Positions 26,458 to 35,174 of a stretch of DNA of 64,000 nucleotides are shown here, one piece after another; within the stretch, counting starts at the first letter, position 1, and the number at the start of each line of letters is the position of its first letter. The stretch lies in assembly GCF_000025265.1 (NCBI RefSeq), contig NC_013739.1, forward strand, positions 4,636,001 through 4,700,000, in the 5' to 3' direction. This DNA is from Conexibacter woesei DSM 14684 (GTDB lineage: Bacteria; Actinomycetota; Thermoleophilia; Solirubrobacterales; Solirubrobacteraceae). Below the pieces are notes generated by a model, which was not told the origin of the DNA, did not search any database, and saw nothing but the letters and a program-made list of their open reading frames with translations. The position numbers and the translations under genes were made by a program.

Positions 26458-27176
26458 CGGTCGTTCACCGCCTTCTGTCCGAGGTAGGAGCTCTCGAGGT
26501 CGACGGCGGCGGCGAGCTCCTCAGCGCTGCCGGTCGCGGCGACCTCGCCGTGGCTGAACACGTAGCTGCGGTCCGCCAGCGCGACCGCACGATGCGCGAG
26601 CTGCTCGACGAGCAGCACCGTCACGCCGGACGCGCGCAGCTCGGCGACGATCTCGAAGACACGGTTCACGAGCAGCGGCGCCAGCCCGAGCGACGGCTCG
26701 TCGAGCAGCAGCAGGCGCGGCCGGCTCATGAGCGCGCGAGCGATCACCAGCTGCTGCTGCTCTCCACCGGAGAGCTTGCCGGCGTTCGCCGACAGACAGC
26801 GCTCCAACACCGGGAACCGGGCCAGCTCGCGCTCCAGGTCCGCTTGGACGGAGCCGCGGCCGCTGCGCAGCGGCGTGCCGAGCAGCAGGTTCTCCTTCAC
26901 CGTCAGCTGCGTGAAGACGCCACGCCCCTCAGGCACGAGGCTCACGCCGAGCGCGGCGACCGCCTCGGGACTCGACCCGTCGATGCGCTTGCCGTCGAAC
27001 GTGATCGAACCGCTCGACCCGCGCAGGGCGCCGGCGATCGCCAGCAGCGTCGTCGACTTGCCGGCTCCGTTGGGGCCCACGACGCTCACGAGCTCCCCCT
27101 CCCCGACCGTCAGCGACACGCCGCGAACCGCCGCGAGCCGCCCGTAACGCACTTCGAGCTTCTCAACCTGCAGCAC
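26454..27176 (-). CDS. livF: Branched-chain-amino-acid-type ABC ATPase, LivF
   Basis: A 240-residue ATPase. Walker A is GPNGAGKST, signature LSGGEQQQLVIARALMSRP, Walker B LLLLDEPSLGLAPLLV, all in the order and spacing of LivF. The shorter length and the SLGLAP block distinguish it from LivG. GTG 27176 overlaps the LivG end by 14 bases. It energises LivH/LivM transport. Confidence 0.95.
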   Translation of the reverse strand: MLQVEKLEVRYGRLAAVRGVSLTVGEGELVSVVGPNGAGKSTTLLAIAGALRGSSGSITFDGKRIDGSSPEAVAALGVSLVPEGRGVFTQLTVKENLLLGTPLRSGRGSVQADLERELARFPVLERCLSANAGKLSGGEQQQLVIARALMSRPRLLLLDEPSLGLAPLLVNRVFEIVAELRASGVTVLLVEQLAHRAVALADRSYVFSHGEVAATGSAEELAAAVDLESSYLGQKAVNDR

Positions 27177-27918
27177 GGTCCGGCACCTCCTCGTCGCCGA
27201 AGTAGGCGCGGATGACGGCGGGGTCGGCGCGAACGACGTCGCGGTCGCCCTCGGCGAGCGTCTTGCCGTAGTCGAGCACGTGGATGCGCTCGGACAGCGC
27301 CATGATCAGGTGCATGTCGTGCTCCACGACGAGCACGCCGCATCCGGTCTGGTCGCGGATCTGGACGATCCGCCGGACCAGCTCCTCGCCCTCGGACGCG
27401 TTCATGCCGGCCGCCGGCTCGTCCAGCAGCAGGAAGTCCGGGCGCGACGCGAGCGCCCGGGCGATCCCGAGCAGCCGCTCGCCGCCGTGCGGCAGCCCGC
27501 CGGCGAGCTGGTCGGCGCGTTCGGCGAGGCCGAACAGATCGAGCAGGCGCCACGCCTCGCGCCGCGCCGCTCGCGGTCCGACGCCCACGCCGAGGGCGCC
27601 GACCGTCACGTTCTCGAGCACCGTCAGGCGCGGGAAGACGCGCGCGCCCTGAAAGGTGCGCGCGACGCCCTGACGGGCGAGGCGCGCGGGCCCGATGCGC
27701 GTGACGTCGCCGCCACGCAGCAGGACGCGCCCGCTGCGTGGTCGCTGAAAGCCGCTGAAGACGTTCATCAGCGTCGTCTTGCCGGCCCCGTTGGGACCGA
27801 TCAGCCCGACGATCTCGCCGCGCTGGAGGCACAGCGACACTCCTTCGAGGGCGATCACGCCTTCGAACTGCACGCCGACGCCGTCGACTGCGAGCGTTGT
27901 GGCTTCGGTGGTGAGCAC
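27163..27918 (-). CDS. livG: Branched-chain-amino-acid-type ABC ATPase, LivG
   Basis: A 251-residue ATPase. Walker A is GPNGAGKTT, Walker B FLLLDEPAAGMNASEGEELV, and the TFQGARVFPRLTVLENVTVG region is characteristic of LivG. The ABC signature is unusual: LPHGGERLLGIARALA, with PHGGE in place of the common LSYGQ/LSGGQ. The key Gly-Gly pair is kept, so activity is plausible. GTG 27918 is 27 bases after the binding-protein gene. Confidence 0.93.
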   Translation of the reverse strand: MLTTEATTLAVDGVGVQFEGVIALEGVSLCLQRGEIVGLIGPNGAGKTTLMNVFSGFQRPRSGRVLLRGGDVTRIGPARLARQGVARTFQGARVFPRLTVLENVTVGALGVGVGPRAARREAWRLLDLFGLAERADQLAGGLPHGGERLLGIARALASRPDFLLLDEPAAGMNASEGEELVRRIVQIRDQTGCGVLVVEHDMHLIMALSERIHVLDYGKTLAEGDRDVVRADPAVIRAYFGDEEVPDRAAG

Positions 27919-27945
27919 GGTCTCAGGCCCTTTCGCCGCGACGTG

Positions 27946-29169
27946 TCACCGCTCCGGGTACAGCTCGACGAACTGCAGTCTGCCGCCCTGGACCTCCATG
28001 ATGGCCATCGGACGCAGGCCCGAGATGTGCTCGCTGGCCGTGAACGTCTGCGGACCCGTGATCAGTCTCTCGTCTCTGAAGCTCTCATACGCTCTCGAGA
28101 GCGCCTCGCCGTCGACGCTGCCGGCCTTCTCGACGCCGCGCTTGAAGGCCTCGACGAGCGCGTAGCCCGTCAGGTCGAAGGAGGTGACCGACTTCTTGCC
28201 GTCGCGTCTCTCGAGGTCGGCGAAGAATCTGTTGACCGCAGGGCGCGGATCGTCGCCGAGCAGTGAGCCATACGTCGCGAAGTAGACGTCGGACAGGCCC
28301 GGAACCGCGTTCTGCCAGTAGGTGCCGTCGAACGCGGCGCCCGCGAGGATCGGCGTGTCGATGCCCGCCGCCCGCAGCTGCTTCATGAAGGGCGTGCCCT
28401 CACCGGCCCCGGCGCACACGAACACGAAATCGGGATCGGCCTTGCGCACGTCGGAGATCTGCGCGGTGAAGCGCTGGTCACCGCCCTTGAAGGTCGCCTG
28501 GCCGGCGATCTCGCCGCCCAGTCTGGTGAACGTCGCGTCCATGCCGCCGCACAGGTCCTGCGCGTACGCGATGTTCGTGTCGCGCACCAGGAATCCGCGT
28601 CTCCAGCCCATTCTTTCGTACGCCCACTGCGCCATGTTCTCGCCCTCGGCGACGCCACGCGTGGCCATGCTGAACACGAGCGGCCCGAGCACGTCGGGGT
28701 TGAACCGGTCCGAGCCGCCGCACGTGGAGACGGCGATCACGCCCTTGCTGGCCGCTGTCTGCGCCGCGGCGGACGAGTTGTCGAAGTCGCAGGTGAGCAC
28801 GACGATCTTCGCGCCCTTGCTGATCACGTCCAGCGCTGACTCGCCGCCCTTCGCGGGATCGGACGTGGTGTCGCTGACGACCAGCTCGAGTCTGTGCCCG
28901 TCGACGCCGCCGGCCGCGTTGACGTCGGAGATCGCCGCTCTCACCGCGCGCAGCGGACCTTCGTCGTACGGCGCGAAGTCGCCCGACTCGGCGACCGCGG
29001 CCCCGATCACGATCGGGCCGTCCGGGACCGCCCCGCCTTCGCCGGAGCTGCCCGACCCTCCGGAGTCGCCGGAGTCCGAGCCGCACGCCGCGAGCGTCAA
29101 CGCCAGCACGGCAGCGAGCAGGCAGCAGGCAATGGCCGCCGCGTGGCGTCCTGCAGGTGAATCCACCAT
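27946..29169 (-). CDS. livK: Liv-type ABC transporter substrate-binding lipoprotein
   Basis: A 407-residue binding protein of the periplasmic-binding/Leu-Ile-Val family. Signal and lipobox are IACCLLAAVLALTLAAC, followed by a Gly/Ser/Asp linker. The mature protein begins PIVIGAAVAESGDFAPYDEGPLRAVRAAISDVNAAGGVDGHRLELVVSD, the standard family opening. ATG 29169 has GAGGAGAGAGAG upstream. It lies 18 bases after the PfkB kinase gene and 27 before livG, so transport and enzymes look co-transcribed. It uses at least ten AGA arginine codons, unlike the neighbouring permease and ATPase genes, suggesting selection for high expression. Confidence 0.95.
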   Translation of the reverse strand: MVDSPAGRHAAAIACCLLAAVLALTLAACGSDSGDSGGSGSSGEGGAVPDGPIVIGAAVAESGDFAPYDEGPLRAVRAAISDVNAAGGVDGHRLELVVSDTTSDPAKGGESALDVISKGAKIVVLTCDFDNSSAAAQTAASKGVIAVSTCGGSDRFNPDVLGPLVFSMATRGVAEGENMAQWAYERMGWRRGFLVRDTNIAYAQDLCGGMDATFTRLGGEIAGQATFKGGDQRFTAQISDVRKADPDFVFVCAGAGEGTPFMKQLRAAGIDTPILAGAAFDGTYWQNAVPGLSDVYFATYGSLLGDDPRPAVNRFFADLERRDGKKSVTSFDLTGYALVEAFKRGVEKAGSVDGEALSRAYESFRDERLITGPQTFTASEHISGLRPMAIMEVQGGRLQFVELYPER

Positions 29170-29187
29170 CTCTCTCTCCTCTGTCCG

Positions 29188-30102
29188 TCAGGCAACTGCT
29201 TGCTTCAACTGCGTGATGCGCTCCAGCTCGGCGACGCGCGCATCGACCTCGACCTGCGTGAGCCGCGTGACACGCTCGGTGCCGAACGCTTCGACGTTGA
29301 ACGACGCGAGCGCCGTGCCATACGCCATCGCCTGGCGCAGCGTCCCCGGCTCGAAGCCATGTCGCGCGAGGTAGCCGACGAACCCGCCGGCGAACGTGTC
29401 ACCCGCTCCGGTCGGGTCGACCACGGTCTCGAGCGGGTACGCCGGCAACGCGACGTAGTCGTCCTCGGTCATCAGCACGGCGCCGTACTCGCCCTGCTTG
29501 GCGACCACGGCGGAAGGGCCGTACCGCAGCACCTCTCGCGCAGCCGAGACGACGTTCGGCTTGCCGGTCAGCTGGCGCAGCTCAGCGTCGTTGAGGATGA
29601 CGCAGGTGACACGGCCGATGACGTCGAGCAGCGCGTCGCGGGCGATGTCGATCCACAGGTTCATGGAGTCGAGCGCGACGAAGCGCGCCTCGCCCATCTG
29701 CTCGAGCACCTGCAGCTGGAGCTCGGGCTGGATGTTGGCCAGGAACAGCACGTCGCTCGCCCGCGAGGCGGCCGACAGCTTCGGCTCGAACTGCTCGAAG
29801 ACGTTCAGCTGCGTCTCGAGCGTCTCGCGCGAGTTGAGGTCCCGACCGTACGCGCCCTTCCAGAAGAAGGTCTTCCCCCCGGCCACGCGCTCTACGTCGG
29901 CGACGTCGGTGCCGCGTGTGGCCAGCACGGCGAGCTCGGCATCGCCGAAGTCATCGCCCACCGGACCGACCACGCGCACGTCGTCGAAGAACGACGCGGC
30001 CAGGGCGAAGTGGGTTGCGGCGCCGCCGAGCATGCGCTCGCGTTCGCCGAAGGGGGTGGAGACAGCATCGAACGCGATCGAGCCGACGACGGTGACACTC
30101 AT
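29188..30102 (-). CDS. PfkB-family carbohydrate/nucleoside kinase
   Basis: A 304-residue kinase of the ribokinase/PfkB superfamily. The C-terminal signature VVDPTGAGDTFAGGFVGYL contains the catalytic Asp, and the N-terminal GSIAFDAVSTPFGERERMLGGAATHFALAASFF gives the substrate-side double Gly. Family members phosphorylate sugars, adenosine, inosine or related alcohols. Translation is coupled by ATGA to a homocysteine methyltransferase fusion gene. In that setting a role with adenosine or a methylthio-sugar from the SAM cycle is attractive but unproven; a plain sugar kinase remains possible. Confidence 0.88.
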   Translation of the reverse strand: MSVTVVGSIAFDAVSTPFGERERMLGGAATHFALAASFFDDVRVVGPVGDDFGDAELAVLATRGTDVADVERVAGGKTFFWKGAYGRDLNSRETLETQLNVFEQFEPKLSAASRASDVLFLANIQPELQLQVLEQMGEARFVALDSMNLWIDIARDALLDVIGRVTCVILNDAELRQLTGKPNVVSAAREVLRYGPSAVVAKQGEYGAVLMTEDDYVALPAYPLETVVDPTGAGDTFAGGFVGYLARHGFEPGTLRQAMAYGTALASFNVEAFGTERVTRLTQVEVDARVAELERITQLKQAVA

Positions 30103-31835
30103 GCAGTCCAGCTTTCTGCACCCTTGCGGGTGACTTCGAGGAGGTACGCGACCAGCAAGTCCTCACCGCCGAGCGACACGTGGTAAGCGTCCGAACGGTT
30201 CTCGACATGAGCGATCTGCTCCGCGTCACCGTCGAGCAGGCCGCGCAGCTCGCACAGCGAGTAGGCGACCACGCGCGCCTCGTAGCCGAGCGCCTCGAGC
30301 TGCTCGGCGGTGCGTCGCTCGCCGACGATCGACAGCTGCAGCAGGTAGGCGGCGCCGTCGTCGGCGAGCGCCTCCGGCAGCAGCCGGATCAGGTGATCGA
30401 TCAGCGTGCGGCCCCAGAAGTCGGCCGTGCGCCCGCGGCCCGGCGCGCCGGACGGATCTGCCGGGAGTTGGCAGAGGTTGGCGACGATGACGTCATAGCG
30501 CTCGTCGGGGACCCACGGATAGAGGTCGGCGGCGTGCGCGGTGACACGGTCGGCGACGCCGTTGCGGAAGGCGTTGGTGAGCGTGTTCTTGACGGCCGCG
30601 GGGTCGGCGTCCAGCGCATGCACGTGCGTGGCGCCGTTGCGCGCCAGCTGCACCGCCAGCAGGCCGCTGCCGCAGCCGACGTCCAAGCAGCGGCGATGCG
30701 CGCCGACGCGCTCGCGGTCGAGGTACTCCCACACGAGCAGGCTGCTCTGCGTGACCGCTTGCACGCCCGGCTCGATGACGAGCTCCGGCACGTCGAGCGG
30801 GAACAGGCTGCGCCCGCGCCCGTCGGTCCACCGTGGCGCGTCGCCCGCAGGCCGCGCGCCGTCTGCGTGCGCTGCGCCGGGCGGCGGAGCCGTGCCCGGC
30901 GTCGTGCCATCGAGCGCCTCGCGAGCACTGTGGACATGCTCGGGACGGACGCCGCAGCAGCCGCCCACGAGCTGCGCGCCCTCGGCGCGCCAGCGCAGCG
31001 CCCACTGCGCGTACTGCTCGGCCTCGACGCTGCCGTGGCGCTGCCAGCCAGCCGCCGACAGATGCCCGAGGTTGGGGCTGACACCCAACGGCAGGTCGGT
31101 GAAGTCGCGCAGCCACGGCAACATCCCGTCCACGTGGTCCGGTGGCACGCAGTTGATCAGCAGCGCCCCGACGCCCATCTGCTCGAAACGCCGTGCGGCG
31201 CGTCCGAATGCGTCGCCCTCGGGCCCGCCCCAGTGCTGCCCGTAGACGCCGCACAGCCCGTGGCGGCATCGCTGGAAGCCGAGCCAGACGGGGAGGCCGG
31301 TCTCCAGCAGCGTCTCGACCGTTCCGTACGTCGACCCGCGCACGCTGGAGAGCGTCTCCAGCAGGAGCAGGTCCGGCGGGTCGTCCTCGAAGACGCGCGT
31401 CAGCAGCCGCACGGTGTCGAGGCCGTCGCGCGTGTCGATCTCGTCGTTGAGGCTGAAGGCGACCGCGACCTCGCCGCTGCGGCCCGCCTCGTCGATCGCG
31501 GCACGCGCCGCGCGCACGGCGGTGCGCGCGAGGTCCATCCAGTGCCGCGGTGGCGCTCCGCCCGCTCCGACCGGCGCGCCGTCGCGTGCCGCGCCGGCCA
31601 GCGCCCACGTGTTGGTCGAGATCACGTCGCAGCCCGCCTCGGCGTAGCGACGGTGGACGGCGCGCACGGATTGCTCCGGTGCGACGAGCGCGCGCCCGGC
31701 CCACTGCCGGTCGTCGCTGTCGGTGCGTGGCGCCAGCTCGGTGCCGACGCCGCCGTCCAGGATCACGCAGCGGCCGGCCTGGACCGCCGCGGTGATCCGG
31801 TCGTAGGCGGGCGGTGTGCCGAGCAGCGCCGTCAT
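30099..31835 (-). CDS. Homocysteine S-methyltransferase fused to a SAM-dependent methyltransferase domain
   Basis: A 578-residue two-domain protein. Residues about 10-330 are a homocysteine S-methyltransferase barrel (CVILDGGVGTEL at the start) with the zinc ligands in LLINCVPPDHV and GGCCGVRPEHV, so methyl transfer to a thiol is expected. A Pro/Ala-rich linker (about 335-370) follows. Residues about 370-575 are a class I methyltransferase with motif I CLDVGCGSGLLAVQLARNG, an acidic residue at HALDADPAAV and motif IV DVIVANLCQLPADP, reminiscent of HemK/PrmA-type N-methyltransferases. ATG 31835 overlaps the upstream stop as ATGA; the longer open frame lies inside the neighbour and is not used. 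The donor (for example S-methylmethionine, a betaine or SAM) and the target of the second domain are unknown. Confidence 0.88.
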   Translation of the reverse strand: MTALLGTPPAYDRITAAVQAGRCVILDGGVGTELAPRTDSDDRQWAGRALVAPEQSVRAVHRRYAEAGCDVISTNTWALAGAARDGAPVGAGGAPPRHWMDLARTAVRAARAAIDEAGRSGEVAVAFSLNDEIDTRDGLDTVRLLTRVFEDDPPDLLLLETLSSVRGSTYGTVETLLETGLPVWLGFQRCRHGLCGVYGQHWGGPEGDAFGRAARRFEQMGVGALLINCVPPDHVDGMLPWLRDFTDLPLGVSPNLGHLSAAGWQRHGSVEAEQYAQWALRWRAEGAQLVGGCCGVRPEHVHSAREALDGTTPGTAPPPGAAHADGARPAGDAPRWTDGRGRSLFPLDVPELVIEPGVQAVTQSSLLVWEYLDRERVGAHRRCLDVGCGSGLLAVQLARNGATHVHALDADPAAVKNTLTNAFRNGVADRVTAHAADLYPWVPDERYDVIVANLCQLPADPSGAPGRGRTADFWGRTLIDHLIRLLPEALADDGAAYLLQLSIVGERRTAEQLEALGYEARVVAYSLCELRGLLDGDAEQIAHVENRSDAYHVSLGGEDLLVAYLLEVTRKGAESWTA

Positions 31836-32896
31836 CGTCCAGCGCCCGCTCCGTGGCCCGCGATCCGCGCTTCGGCCAGCGCCATCGCCTCGTGCAGCGG
31901 CGTCGTGCCTTCGGCCGCCGCGCGCGTGAAGATCGCGTCGAGGTTCTCGCCGATCACGTCGAGGTGCGCCCCGGGGTCGTGCCAGCTGCCGCCGTCGACG
32001 TCGACCGTGACGGCGTAGATGACGCCGCCGGCGTTGGCGACGAAGTCGGGCGCCCAGAGGATTCCGCGCGCGTGCACCAGGTCGGCGACGCCGTCGTGCG
32101 CGAGCTGGTTGTTCGCGGCCCCGACGATCGCGCGGCAGCGCAGCCGCGGAACGCTGTCCTCGTTCAGGACGCCGCCGAGCGCGCACGGCACGAGCACGTC
32201 CACGTCCGCGGTCAGCGCCGTGTCCGGATCGACCCACGTCGCACCCAGCTCGGCGGCGAGCGCCTGCTTGGCGGGATCGACGTCGGAGACCGTCAGCGCC
32301 GCTCCGCGCGCGGCGAGACGACGCGCGATGCGACCGCCCACCTGTCCGAGCCCGAGAACCGCGACCGTGCGGCCGCCGACGTCGTCTGATGCGAAGCGCG
32401 CGCGACACGTCGCGTCGAGCGCGCGTTCGAGTCCCGCGGCCGTCGGCGCGCTCGGCTCGCCACCGCCGCCGTGACGTGCCGGAAGCGAGTAGGCGTGGCG
32501 CGTGCGCTCGCGGACGTGAACCATGTCCTCGGCCGAGCTCCCCACGTCGGCGCTCGTGCCATAGGCGCCGTCGAGGCTCTCGACGAGGTCGCCGAAGTCA
32601 TGCAACGCGGCGATGCGGCGCTCGCCCTCCAGCGGCTCGCCCGGAGCAAGCGCGATCACGCCCTTGCCGCCGCCGTGGGCCAGACCGGCGGCGGCGCATT
32701 TGTACGTCATGCCGCGCGACAGCCGCAGTGCGTCGTCGACGCCCTGCCAGCGGTCCTCGTAGCCGAGGATCCGCATGCCGCCGCAGGCGAAGCCGGCTGC
32801 GGTCGAGTGCACTGCGACGATGCAGAGGAGGCCGGAGCGGGCGCCGCGCCGTGCGATCAGGCGCTCATGGTCGAGAGGCGACAAGCGGGTGGACAC
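31832..32896 (-). CDS. Leu/Glu/Phe/Val-type amino-acid dehydrogenase
   Basis: A 354-residue NAD-dependent enzyme of the Glu/Leu/Phe/Val dehydrogenase family that oxidatively deaminates an amino acid to its 2-oxoacid. The catalytic region RGMTYKCAAAGLAHGGGKGVI keeps both family lysines, the Rossmann loop is VAVLGLGQVGGRIARRL, and GAANNQLAHDGVADLVHARGILWAPDFVANAGGVI is the conserved C-terminal block. Substrate choice cannot be read. GTG 32896 is preferred because a TAGTGT hexamer sits 6 bases before it. It heads the minus-strand operon through the methyltransferase fusion, kinase and Liv importer. A second family member lies at 54.6-55.7 kb. Confidence 0.92.
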   Translation of the reverse strand: MSTRLSPLDHERLIARRGARSGLLCIVAVHSTAAGFACGGMRILGYEDRWQGVDDALRLSRGMTYKCAAAGLAHGGGKGVIALAPGEPLEGERRIAALHDFGDLVESLDGAYGTSADVGSSAEDMVHVRERTRHAYSLPARHGGGGEPSAPTAAGLERALDATCRARFASDDVGGRTVAVLGLGQVGGRIARRLAARGAALTVSDVDPAKQALAAELGATWVDPDTALTADVDVLVPCALGGVLNEDSVPRLRCRAIVGAANNQLAHDGVADLVHARGILWAPDFVANAGGVIYAVTVDVDGGSWHDPGAHLDVIGENLDAIFTRAAAEGTTPLHEAMALAEARIAGHGAGAGR

Positions 32897-32902
32897 GAGA
32901 CG

Positions 32903-32908
32903 ACACTA
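32903..32908 (-). promoter_or_regulatory. -10 element of a probable leaderless dehydrogenase-operon transcript
   Basis: TAGTGT on the minus strand is separated by 6 bases from GTG 32896. There is no clear -35 and no ribosome-binding site. Confidence 0.4.
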
Positions 32909-32995
32909 GCCCCGCCGATCTGGGGTTTTGCCCGAACTTGACGCCCTCGGTCCGTGACGACGCCAAAGCCCGTCCCCCACCCTGCCGCGCCCGCC

Positions 32996-33024
32996 TTTTC
33001 AGGGGTGACGCGGCAGGCTAAGGT
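32996..33024 (+). promoter_or_regulatory. Promoter of the histidine kinase gene
   Basis: TTTTCA (32996-33001), a 17-base spacer and TAAGGT (33019-33024). Transcription would begin near 33031, only about 5 bases before ATG 33036 and downstream of the alternative GTG 33027. A 9-bp inverted repeat (arms about 32981-32989 and 33009-33017) encloses the -35 and could be an operator. Confidence 0.5.
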
Positions 33025-33035
33025 GGGTGGGCGCG

Positions 33036-34532
33036 ATGCTCCCATCGCTTGAGCGATCCCTCGTCGACTCGCTTCCGGCACTCGTATTCGTCAAGGATCT
33101 CGCCGGTAGATACCTGCTGCTCAATCGGGCGGCTCGGCAGATGTTCGGCTCATGCGCGGGGATGGTCGACGCCGACGTCTTCCGTCGCGACCAGGTGAGG
33201 CTGCTGAGCGCGCAGGACGAGCACGTCGCGATGCGCGAGCAGCCGTTTCAGTTCCACCATGAGCTGTGGTTCCGGGAGCGCCGGCTCGACTACCTCACGA
33301 TCAAGTTCCCGTTGCTCGCCGACGACGGCGAGCTGTACGCGATCGGCGGCTTCGCGACGGACGTCTCGCTGCTGCGGCGCGCAGAGGACGAGGCGCTCGA
33401 GGCGTGGCGCGCGGCCGAGCGGGCGAGCGACACCAAGAGCCATCTGATCGCGCAGGTGAGTCACGAGCTGCGTGCACCGCTCCAGTCGATTCTCGGATAC
33501 AGCCAGTTGCTCAAGTCGCTCACGCACGACAGCGACGAGGTCCGCATCAGCGAGTCGATCGCGAACGCGGGCGAGCATCTGCTGTCGCTCGCCAACGACC
33601 TGCTCGACACGATGCGTCCCGGCGCGCCGGCGTCGAGCGTGTCCGGCGACGCGATCGACCCGTGCCAGCTCGTCAACGAGGTGATCGAGATGATCCGTCC
33701 GCTCGCCGCGCAGCGGATGGTCTCGCTCGGGCGCGACGTCCACGCCGGGCTCGGCCTGTACGTGCGGGGCGACCGGCGGCGACTCAAGCAGGTGCTGATC
33801 AACCTCATGAGCAACGCCGTCCGCTACGGCGTCGCGCACGGCGACGTGATCGTGCGGCTCGAGCGCGTGCCCGGATCACGGCTGCGCTTCGTGGTCGTCA
33901 ACGACGGTGCGAGCATTCGACCCGAGCACGCGGAGCGGCTGTTCGCCCCCTTCGACCGGCTCGGGCAGAACGTCTCAGCGGAGGGGTCGGGGCTCGGACT
34001 GGCGCTCTCGCGCTCGTTCATGGAGGCGATGGACGGGACGATCGGGATACAGGAGAGCAGCGCGGCCGGCACCGCGTTCTACCTCGAACTGCCGATCGCG
34101 GCGGGTGCGAGCGCCGATCCGTTCGCGCCTGCCCGCGAGGCGCCGCTCCGCGTGCGCGAGGACGTGCGCGGCCGCGTGCTGCACGTCGAGGACTCCGCCG
34201 AGCAGGCGCAGCTGATGCGCGACGCGCTCGCGCGGCTGCTGCCGAACGTCGAGCTGCTGCACGAGGCGAGCGGTCGCGCCGCCCTGCTGCGTGCACGCAC
34301 CTCCGACGTCGACCTCCTGCTCGTCGACATGCACCTGCCGGACCTGAGCGGCGAGGAGCTGCTCGCCGGGCTCGCCGGGCTCGACGTGATCGTCTTGTCG
34401 GGCCTCGTCACGACCGAGGGCGTCGCGCGCGCCCGCGCGCTCGGCGCCATCGACTACCTCGCGAAGCCGGTCGACCTCGCTCGCCTGCAACGTGCGATCG
34501 TCGCCAGCCTCGGCTCCGTGACCGCCCTGTGA
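33036..34532 (+). CDS. Hybrid sensor histidine kinase (PAS-HisKA-HATPase-REC)
   Basis: A 498-residue cytosolic hybrid kinase without membrane segments. Residues about 1-110 form a PAS domain (LPALVFVKDLAGRYLLLNRAARQMFG). The dimerisation/H-box QVSHELRAPLQSILGYSQ places the phospho-His near residue 143. The ATPase domain shows the N-box LINLMSNAVRYG and the G-boxes GSGLGLALSRSFME. A C-terminal receiver domain carries the phospho-Asp in LLLVDMHLPDLSGEELL near residue 430. ATG 33036 is chosen over GTG 33027 because the promoter would begin the transcript between them. It overlaps the response regulator gene by four bases. The PAS ligand and signal are unknown. Confidence 0.93.
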   Translation: MLPSLERSLVDSLPALVFVKDLAGRYLLLNRAARQMFGSCAGMVDADVFRRDQVRLLSAQDEHVAMREQPFQFHHELWFRERRLDYLTIKFPLLADDGELYAIGGFATDVSLLRRAEDEALEAWRAAERASDTKSHLIAQVSHELRAPLQSILGYSQLLKSLTHDSDEVRISESIANAGEHLLSLANDLLDTMRPGAPASSVSGDAIDPCQLVNEVIEMIRPLAAQRMVSLGRDVHAGLGLYVRGDRRRLKQVLINLMSNAVRYGVAHGDVIVRLERVPGSRLRFVVVNDGASIRPEHAERLFAPFDRLGQNVSAEGSGLGLALSRSFMEAMDGTIGIQESSAAGTAFYLELPIAAGASADPFAPAREAPLRVREDVRGRVLHVEDSAEQAQLMRDALARLLPNVELLHEASGRAALLRARTSDVDLLLVDMHLPDLSGEELLAGLAGLDVIVLSGLVTTEGVARARALGAIDYLAKPVDLARLQRAIVASLGSVTAL

Positions 34533-35173
34533 GCCCGCCGCCGGCGTTGGTGGTCGTCGCAGAGGACCATCCGGTCTACCGCGAGGGGATCGTCCGCCTG
34601 ATCGAGGCGGATCCGCGCTTCGAGCTCGTCGCCGCGGTCGGCGACGGTCGCGAGGCGCTTGCGGAGATCCGCGGTCGAGCGCCGGCCGTCGCCGTGCTCG
34701 ACATCGGCCTTCCCGGCATCGGCGGGATCGAGATCATGGAGGCGATCACGCGCGAGCACCTGCCGACGCGGGCGGTCTGCCTGTCCGCGCTCGAGGACAG
34801 CGTGACCGTCCACCGCGCCATCTCCGCCGGCGCGCGCGCGTTCCTGCCGAAGGGGTCCTCGGGAGACGAGATCGTCGAGGCGGTCTCCGTCGTCGCCGAC
34901 GGCGGCAGCCTGCTCCCGCGGGCCGTTCACGACACGCTCACGATGGCGCTGCGCCAGCGCAGCGAGGTGCCGGCCGGGCCGGTGCTCTCGACGCGCGAGC
35001 TGGAGGTGCTGCGCCTCGCCTCCGACGGCCTGACCGTGTCCGCGATCGCACAGGCGCTCATCATCGGGGACGCGACCGTGAAGACGCACCTGCAGCACAT
35101 CTACGACAAGTTCGGCGTCTCCGACCGCGCCGCCGCGGTCGCGCACGGCTTCCGGCTCGGCTTCCTGCGCTGA
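34529..35173 (+). CDS. NarL/LuxR-family response regulator
   Basis: A 214-residue two-domain regulator. The receiver domain (1-125) keeps the acidic pair Glu12-Asp13, phospho-acceptor Asp58 (AVLDIGLPG) and the Lys of FLPKGSSG. The LuxR helix-turn-helix follows: LSTRELEVLRLASDGLTVSAIAQALIIGDATVKTHLQHIYDKFGVSDR. GTG 34529 overlaps the kinase stop as GTGA, so this is a cognate pair in a phosphorelay through the kinase's own receiver. It ends two bases from the convergent SDR gene. Confidence 0.95.
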   Translation: MSPPPALVVVAEDHPVYREGIVRLIEADPRFELVAAVGDGREALAEIRGRAPAVAVLDIGLPGIGGIEIMEAITREHLPTRAVCLSALEDSVTVHRAISAGARAFLPKGSSGDEIVEAVSVVADGGSLLPRAVHDTLTMALRQRSEVPAGPVLSTRELEVLRLASDGLTVSAIAQALIIGDATVKTHLQHIYDKFGVSDRAAAVAHGFRLGFLR

Positions 35174-35174
35174 G

